DNA from: Betaproteobacteria bacterium
GTDB lineage: Bacteria; Pseudomonadota; Gammaproteobacteria; Burkholderiales; SG8-39
Length of the DNA: 64,000 nt
Direction of reading: 5' to 3'
Assembly: GCA_016210745.1 (NCBI GenBank)
Contig: JACQTO010000220.1
Coordinates: 42,582 to 106,581 of the forward strand
Position 1 is the first letter of the stretch. Each line of letters opens with the position of its first letter. The position numbers and the translations under genes were made by a program. This document shows, piece after piece, positions 59,873 through 64,000 of this stretch. The notes beneath the pieces are model-generated. The model had not been told where the DNA came from and made no database searches. It saw only the letters and a program-made list of their open reading frames with translations.

Positions 59873-59978
59873 TGATTAAGTGAGATTTTGTCATTCCCGC
59901 GAAAGCGGGAATCTAGGAAGTTCAGCCAGTCGCTGGATCCCCGCTTTCGCGGGGATGACTTGATCAGTGTTTCCCTCT
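59873..59978. repeat. dRS3-like repeat, copy D5, with outer inverted repeat
   Basis: The core at 59890-59959 runs from gtcattcccgcgaaagcggg to ctttcgcggggatgac. Outside it, gattaagt pairs with acttgatc, then cagtgtttccct, as in copy D4. D4 and D5 cores are both 70 bp. Confidence 0.87.
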
Positions 59979-59989
59979 ATACGAGATCG

Positions 59990-60058
59990 TCGATTGCGTA
60001 CAGATGGCTTTTCATCCGTGCGCAATCGATGATCCGCGCGGACGGCTTTTCGTCCGCG
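59990..60058. repeat. twin hairpins with shared ggcttttc loop (gtacggat family relatives)
   Basis: cgattgcgtacagatg-gcttt-tcatccgtgcgcaatcg (59990-60027) has mostly complementary arms, and gcgcggacg-gctttt-cgtccgcgc (60035-60058) is perfect. Both close on ggcttttc. The first resembles the gtacggat hairpins at the window ends. Confidence 0.6.
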
Positions 60059-60138
60059 CAACATCGCCACTTCGAAGCAGCGGGGTGCGCGACTTAGTTC
60101 GCTGCGTATAGAATGTGCGCTTCCCTATGGAGGCAACC

Positions 60139-61434
60139 ATGTCCGGCCCGAAACCACTTGGCCTCGATACGCTCTCACTGCACGCCGGGCAGCAGCCCGA
60201 CCCGCGCACTGGCGCCATAGCCACGCCGATCTACCAGACCACCTCGTTCGTTTTTCGCGACACCGATCACGCAGCCGCATTGTTCAACATGGAGCGCGCC
60301 GGCCATGTCTATTCGCGCATTTCCAACCCAACCAATGCCGTGCTCGAGGAGCGCATCGCCGCCCTCGAAGGCGGCGTAGGCGCGATAGCGGTGGCGAGCG
60401 GCCAGGCGGCGCTGCATCTCGCCGTCGCCACGCTTATGGGCGCAGGCTCGCACATCGTGTCGTCGCGCTCGCTCTACGGCGGCTCGCACAACCTGCTCGA
60501 ATACACTTTGCCGCGCTTTGGCATAGCGACCACTTTTGTCGACCCGCGCAATCTTGAACAATGGCGCGCGGCGATACGCCCCAACACAAAGCTCCTGTTC
60601 GGCGAGACGCTCGGCAACCCCGGTCTGGATGTCCTCAACATTCCGGCGGTGGCCGAGATCGCGCACGCGGCGCGCCTGCCGCTGCTGGTCGATTCCACCT
60701 TCACCACGCCCTGCCTCATGCGTCCGTTCGATCTCGGCGCCGATCTGCTCTACCACTCGGCAACCAAGTTCCTGGGCGGCCACGGCATCGCCATCGCGGG
60801 GCTGCTGGTCGACGGCGGCACGTTCGACTGGGAGGCTTCCGGAAAATTTCCGGAGCTCACGGAACCCTATTCGGGATTCCATGGCATGGATTTCCAGGAA
60901 GAATCCACCGTGGCGGCATTTTTGCTGCGCGCCCGCCGCGAAGGCCTGCGCGACTTCGGCGCCTGCATGGCGCCGATGACCGCATTTCATATTCTCCAAG
61001 GCATTGAGACGCTGCCCCTGCGCATGCGCCGGCACGTCGACAACACGCGGCGCGTGATCGAGTTCCTGAATTTCTCCCCTGCAGTCGAATCGATCTCCTA
61101 TCCCGAGCTGCCCGATCATCCGGATCACGAACTGGCGAAGAAGCTGCTCCCCAGCGGCTGCGGTTCGGTGTTCAGTTTTGCCATCCGCGGCGGCCGCCCG
61201 GCGGGCCGCAAGTTCATCGAAGCGCTGTCGGTATTTTCGCACCTTGCCAATGTGGGTGACGCCAAGTCGCTGGTCATCCATCCGGCCACGACCACGCACT
61301 TCCGCATGGACGACGCGGCGCTGGCGGCCGCGGGCATCGGCCCCGGCACCATCCGTCTCTCGATCGGGCTCGAAGACCCGCAGGATCTGGTCGACGATCT
61401 CGGCCGCGCATTGCGCGCCTCGCAAAAGAGTTAG
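60139..61434 (+). CDS. metY: O-acetylhomoserine sulfhydrylase-like PLP enzyme
   Basis: 431 aa from ATG 60139 with tatggaggcaacc upstream. Cys/Met metabolism PLP-enzyme motifs: LSLHAGQQPDPRTGAIATPI, YSRISNPTNAVLEERIAALE, VASGQAALHLA and DLLYHSATKFLGGHGIAIAG, with the PLP lysine in SATKF. ANVGDAKSLVIHPATTTH and IGPGTIRLSIGLEDPQDL follow. Length above 420 aa fits the MetY/OAH sulfhydrylase group more than cystathionine synthases. It makes homocysteine from O-acetylhomoserine and sulfide. Its stop precedes hairpin element H13 directly. Confidence 0.92.
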   Translation: MSGPKPLGLDTLSLHAGQQPDPRTGAIATPIYQTTSFVFRDTDHAAALFNMERAGHVYSRISNPTNAVLEERIAALEGGVGAIAVASGQAALHLAVATLMGAGSHIVSSRSLYGGSHNLLEYTLPRFGIATTFVDPRNLEQWRAAIRPNTKLLFGETLGNPGLDVLNIPAVAEIAHAARLPLLVDSTFTTPCLMRPFDLGADLLYHSATKFLGGHGIAIAGLLVDGGTFDWEASGKFPELTEPYSGFHGMDFQEESTVAAFLLRARREGLRDFGACMAPMTAFHILQGIETLPLRMRRHVDNTRRVIEFLNFSPAVESISYPELPDHPDHELAKKLLPSGCGSVFSFAIRGGRPAGRKFIEALSVFSHLANVGDAKSLVIHPATTTHFRMDDAALAAAGIGPGTIRLSIGLEDPQDLVDDLGRALRASQKS

Positions 61435-61600
61435 AACCTGACGAACCGGAACCAGTGATGCTGCTTTTTGCCGCAGTGATGCTGCTTTTTGCCGTTAACA
61501 GAATCTCCCCATTCTTGTGCAGTTGCTTGCAACTGCACAAGAATGGGGAGACGTATTTGAAAACCCAATTCTCGCTCCGCCCGTCAATACATGTCCGATA
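61432..61600 (+). repeat. 152-bp hairpin element, copy H13, with a 21-bp internal duplication
   Basis: The core at 61504-61551 is perfect, arms ccccattcttgtgcagttgc and complement, loop tt. The left flank has cagtgatgctgctttttgcc twice in tandem (61452 and 61473), making it longer than other copies. It starts at the stop codon of the metY-like gene and ends just before the hydrolase gene. Confidence 0.85.
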
Positions 61601-61607
61601 GGTAACC

Positions 61608-62423
61608 ATGGAACTCCTCGTCAGAAACCGCAAGAGCTATTTCTACACCGGGGGAAAGGCGTTCGATTCCTCGCTTCCTTCGGTCGTCTTTATCCATGGC
61701 GCAGAGCAGGACCACTGCATCTGGGTGCTGCAAAGCCGCTACCTCGCGCATCACGGCAGCAGCGTGCTCGCAATCGACCTGCCGGGACACGGGCGCTCCG
61801 AGGGCCCGCCGCTGGCGAGCGTGGAAGCAATCGCCGATTGGATCGTCGCCCTGCTCGACGCCGCCGGAGTAAAGCAGGCTGCGCTGGTCGGCCACAGCAT
61901 GGGATCGCTCGCCGCGCTCGACTGCGCCGCGCGCTATCCTGAGCGCGCCAGCCGCGTCGCGCTGCTCGGCAACGCCTACCCGATGAAGGTGTCGCCGGAA
62001 CTGCTTGCGGCGACACGGGACGATGAGCCGCTTGCGCAGAACATGGTCAACCTTTGGTCCCACTCGGCCTACGCGCACTATCCGAGCAATCCGGGGCCGG
62101 GATTCTGGGTGAGGGGCGAGGACCTGCGCCTCATGCAGCGGCAGAAACCCGGCGTCATGCATGTCGATTTCGCCGCCTGTAACGCCTATAGCGCCGGCCT
62201 GGAACGCGCAGCGCAACTCAAGTGCCCTGCCCTGTTCGTGCTGGGCAAGCGCGATGTGATGACCCCGGCGCGCTCGGGCCGCGACTTGGCCAAAGCCGTC
62301 GCCGGTGCGCGCGTCGTCGAGATCGCCGGTGCCGGCCACGCGCTGATGGCCGAGAAACCCGATGAGGTGCTCGACGCGCTCGTTCCTTTCCTCAGAGAAT
62401 CCGGAATCAAGATGCAAGGTTGA
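61608..62423 (+). CDS. alpha/beta-fold hydrolase
   Basis: 271 aa. SVVFIHGAEQDHCIWVLQSR gives the oxyanion-hole HG motif; AALVGHSMGSLAALDCAARY is the nucleophile elbow (GHSMG, Ser nucleophile); LFVLGKRDVMTPARSG supplies the acid and EIAGAGHALMAEKPDEV the histidine. The triad is complete. Substrate unknown; the 54-bp gap to the UbiD-family decarboxylase suggests that the two are cotranscribed and may act in the degradation of the same acid or ester. Confidence 0.88.
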   Translation: MELLVRNRKSYFYTGGKAFDSSLPSVVFIHGAEQDHCIWVLQSRYLAHHGSSVLAIDLPGHGRSEGPPLASVEAIADWIVALLDAAGVKQAALVGHSMGSLAALDCAARYPERASRVALLGNAYPMKVSPELLAATRDDEPLAQNMVNLWSHSAYAHYPSNPGPGFWVRGEDLRLMQRQKPGVMHVDFAACNAYSAGLERAAQLKCPALFVLGKRDVMTPARSGRDLAKAVAGARVVEIAGAGHALMAEKPDEVLDALVPFLRESGIKMQG

Positions 62424-62477
62424 ACCATCGATCCGGAATCCCGGCATTCCTACCACTCACTCAAGGCAAATCGAATT

Positions 62478-63890
62478 ATGGACACTCCGCTCCCGAAGCA
62501 GCTCGACACCAGGTTCCGCTCCGCGCTTAAGCGCCTGCGCTCGGCCGGAAGGCTGAAAGTGGTCGCGCGCAGCGTGACCACGGAGCTCGAAATCGCCGGC
62601 CTGATGAAGATCCACGACGGCGCTCAAGCGCTGCTGTTTACTGCGGTCGACGGACACGAGATCCCGGTGCTCGGCAATTTCCTCTGCTGCCAGGCGAACT
62701 GCGAAGCGGCCTTCGGTATCGGCTACCGCGGCATTCGCGAACTGGTCGGCCGCGCCATAGCCAACCCCCTTGAACCGCGCCTGGTCGGGCGGGCCCCCGT
62801 CTACGAAAGAAGCTGGACCGAGGGATTCGACATCAGCCGAGCGCTTCCGGTGCTGCGCCACGCCGCAAGCGACGGCGGACGCTTCATCACCGCGGGGGTG
62901 GTGATCGTTCGCGACCCGGAGACCGGCGTCTACAACGCCTCCTACCACAGGCTGCAACTCGCAGGGCCGAACCGCACGGCGCTCAAGCTGGACGTCGGCA
63001 GGCATCTGCGTCTTGCCGTCGAACGCGCGGCGAGGCGCGGAACTCCGCTGCCGATTGCGGTGTGCATCGGCACCGATCTCGCACTGCTCTATACCGCCGC
63101 GACCATGGGCTCGCAGATGCCCGAGTCGGCGAACGAGCTTGCAGTCGCGGGCGGACTTTGCGGCCAGCCGATTCCCGTCGTCAAGGCGCTCACCCAGGAT
63201 CTTTTGGTGCCGGCGGAGACCGAGATCGTCCTCGAAGGCGTGGTTCGGCCCGATTTGAGCATGCGCGAGGGGCCTTTCGGGGAATTCGCGGGATTCTCCG
63301 CAGCCGAGGACGACGCGCCGGTGTTCGAGATCACCGCGCTCGCCCATCGCGAGCACCCGGTCTATCACGCGATGAACGGCTACGGCCGCGAAACCGTGAT
63401 GCTGCGCAAATACGTGCTCGAGGCGAGCCTGCTCAAGGTGCTGCAGTCATCGGTTCCGATCGTGACCGACGTCGATATGAGCGCCGGAGGATTACACCGC
63501 TTCCACGCCACGGTCAGCGTGCACAAGAGCACCCCGCAGCAGGAGGGACTCCAGCGCAACGTGATGATGGCGGCGTTCGGTGCGCTCAAGGACCTCGACC
63601 TGGTGATCGTGGTCGATGACGACATCGACATCCGGGATCCGCTCGACGTGGAATATGCGCTCGCCACGCGCATGGAAGCCTCGCGCGATCTGGTGGTCGT
63701 ACCGCGGGCGCGCAGTCACGAGATTGCGCGCGTGACCGACAACGGGATACGTGCCAAGCTGGGCATCGACGCCACCGTGCCGGTGGAGGAACAGGAGCGC
63801 TTCCGCCGCATGAAGTTCGCACCGGTGGCTCCGCTGGCGGACAACGAATTGGGCAACGCGATGCCGGATTCGCTGGCGTGGCTAGGCTGA
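62478..63890 (+). CDS. UbiD-family prenylated-FMN decarboxylase
   Basis: 470 aa. The UbiD fold signatures are FITAGVVIVRDPETGVYNASYHRLQ, GTPLPIAVCIGTD, PAETEIVLEGVVRPDLSMRE and REGPFGEFAGFSAAEDDAPV, where the E-x-P-F-G-E-F segment holds the catalytic glutamates. VVDDDIDIRDPLDVEYALAT is the metal/prFMN region. It decarboxylates (or carboxylates) an unsaturated or aromatic acid using prenylated FMN made by UbiX, which is not in the window. It is shorter and different in start from E. coli UbiD, so a catabolic rather than ubiquinone role is possible. Confidence 0.9.
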   Translation: MDTPLPKQLDTRFRSALKRLRSAGRLKVVARSVTTELEIAGLMKIHDGAQALLFTAVDGHEIPVLGNFLCCQANCEAAFGIGYRGIRELVGRAIANPLEPRLVGRAPVYERSWTEGFDISRALPVLRHAASDGGRFITAGVVIVRDPETGVYNASYHRLQLAGPNRTALKLDVGRHLRLAVERAARRGTPLPIAVCIGTDLALLYTAATMGSQMPESANELAVAGGLCGQPIPVVKALTQDLLVPAETEIVLEGVVRPDLSMREGPFGEFAGFSAAEDDAPVFEITALAHREHPVYHAMNGYGRETVMLRKYVLEASLLKVLQSSVPIVTDVDMSAGGLHRFHATVSVHKSTPQQEGLQRNVMMAAFGALKDLDLVIVVDDDIDIRDPLDVEYALATRMEASRDLVVVPRARSHEIARVTDNGIRAKLGIDATVPVEEQERFRRMKFAPVAPLADNELGNAMPDSLAWLG

Positions 63891-64000
63891 ATTGGATTCT
63901 CAACCGACTGCGGCCTTGCGCGCTACGCGCGCCAACCGAGTTTTCAGTACGGATAGAAAACATCCGTACTGAAAACCCGGTTACGGATAACGGCACGGAC
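63891..64000. repeat. gtacggat hairpin repeat, copy 2, at window end
   Basis: gttttcagtacggat (63940-63954) and atccgtactgaaaac (63962-63976) form a perfect 15-bp stem around agaaaac. gcgcgctacgcgcgccaaccg lies on the left. Relative to the copy at 147-194 it is inverted and shows compensating changes in the outer arm (cagt/actg against ctgt/acag). It is cut by no gene. The hairpin follows the decarboxylase stop by 49 bp. Confidence 0.75.

Larger units (their letters stand above)
59744..60138. other. 395-bp intergenic region filled with repeats
   Basis: It holds dRS3-like copy D5 (59873-59978), a gtacggat-related hairpin (59990-60027), a shorter hairpin with the same ggcttttc loop (60035-60058), and the likely promoters of the divergent MFS and metY-like genes. 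tccgctgttatatacggcgt at 59800-59820 is AT-richer and may contain a promoter for the MFS gene. Confidence 0.5.

Noticed and set aside
672-61600. Hairpin elements as a CRISPR array
   Set aside because: They are dispersed singly or in pairs over 60 kb, the palindromes vary, and there are no regular short spacers and no cas genes.

Overview
The window looks like part of a betaproteobacterial chromosome from an uncultured or poorly studied lineage. The evidence is high GC, dense operons with 4-bp ATGA/GTGA gene overlaps, a class 2 pyrD, a short RnfB-type ferredoxin next to nth, an aat-bpt pair, and a complete MSHA-type pilus locus. The order cannot be fixed from sequence alone. No rRNA, tRNA, CRISPR array, prophage or transposase gene was found.

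Layout. Positions 1-2050 hold repeats, two small membrane proteins and a TPR protein. 2054-4380 is a two-gene Na+/solute symporter unit (VC_2705-type symporter plus DUF4212 subunit). 4784-10606 is a minus-strand run of oxygen-sensitive 2-oxoacid:ferredoxin oxidoreductases (iorA, iorB fused to a ferredoxin, korA, korB, korC), preceded by maiA and followed, across a divergent region, by maoC-like, acyl-CoA synthetase and SemiSWEET genes. 14610-38000 is the MSHA pilus region: mshCDOPQ on the plus strand; mshI1-I2-J-K-L-M-N plus a 71-aa MshN-like mini-gene on the minus strand; a central island with a duplicated-domain membrane protein, the probable major pilin mshA, a small hypothetical, a methyltransferase and a TPR-OGT (SPINDLY/GT41) glycosyltransferase; then a second pilin and mshF, mshG, mshE on the minus strand. 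The rest is mostly housekeeping: nudix, amt, aat, bpt, pyrD, ferredoxin, nth, DUF1841, a MoxR/CoxE pair, an orphan GspE-type ATPase, peroxiredoxin, htpG, M16 peptidase, greB, ankyrin membrane protein, mscS, a secreted PKD-like protein, MFS, metY-like, alpha/beta hydrolase and a UbiD-family decarboxylase.

The most unusual content lies between genes. At least 13 copies of one interspersed element carry a near-perfect 44-48 bp palindrome whose arms differ strongly from copy to copy but stay self-complementary, between more conserved flanks that can form smaller stems. Two independent tandem pairs have exactly the same period, 152 bp. Most copies start at or just after a stop codon, in the sense orientation of the preceding gene. 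One copy is interrupted by a second palindromic family (ggggtcagagtaac ends), and a further truncated copy abuts another member. dRS3-like repeats (gtcattcccgcg), a gtacggat hairpin family and a 114-bp tgtcctgtccc palindrome complete the repeat load. Several ORF-track starts are artefacts of reading into these repeats and have been corrected.
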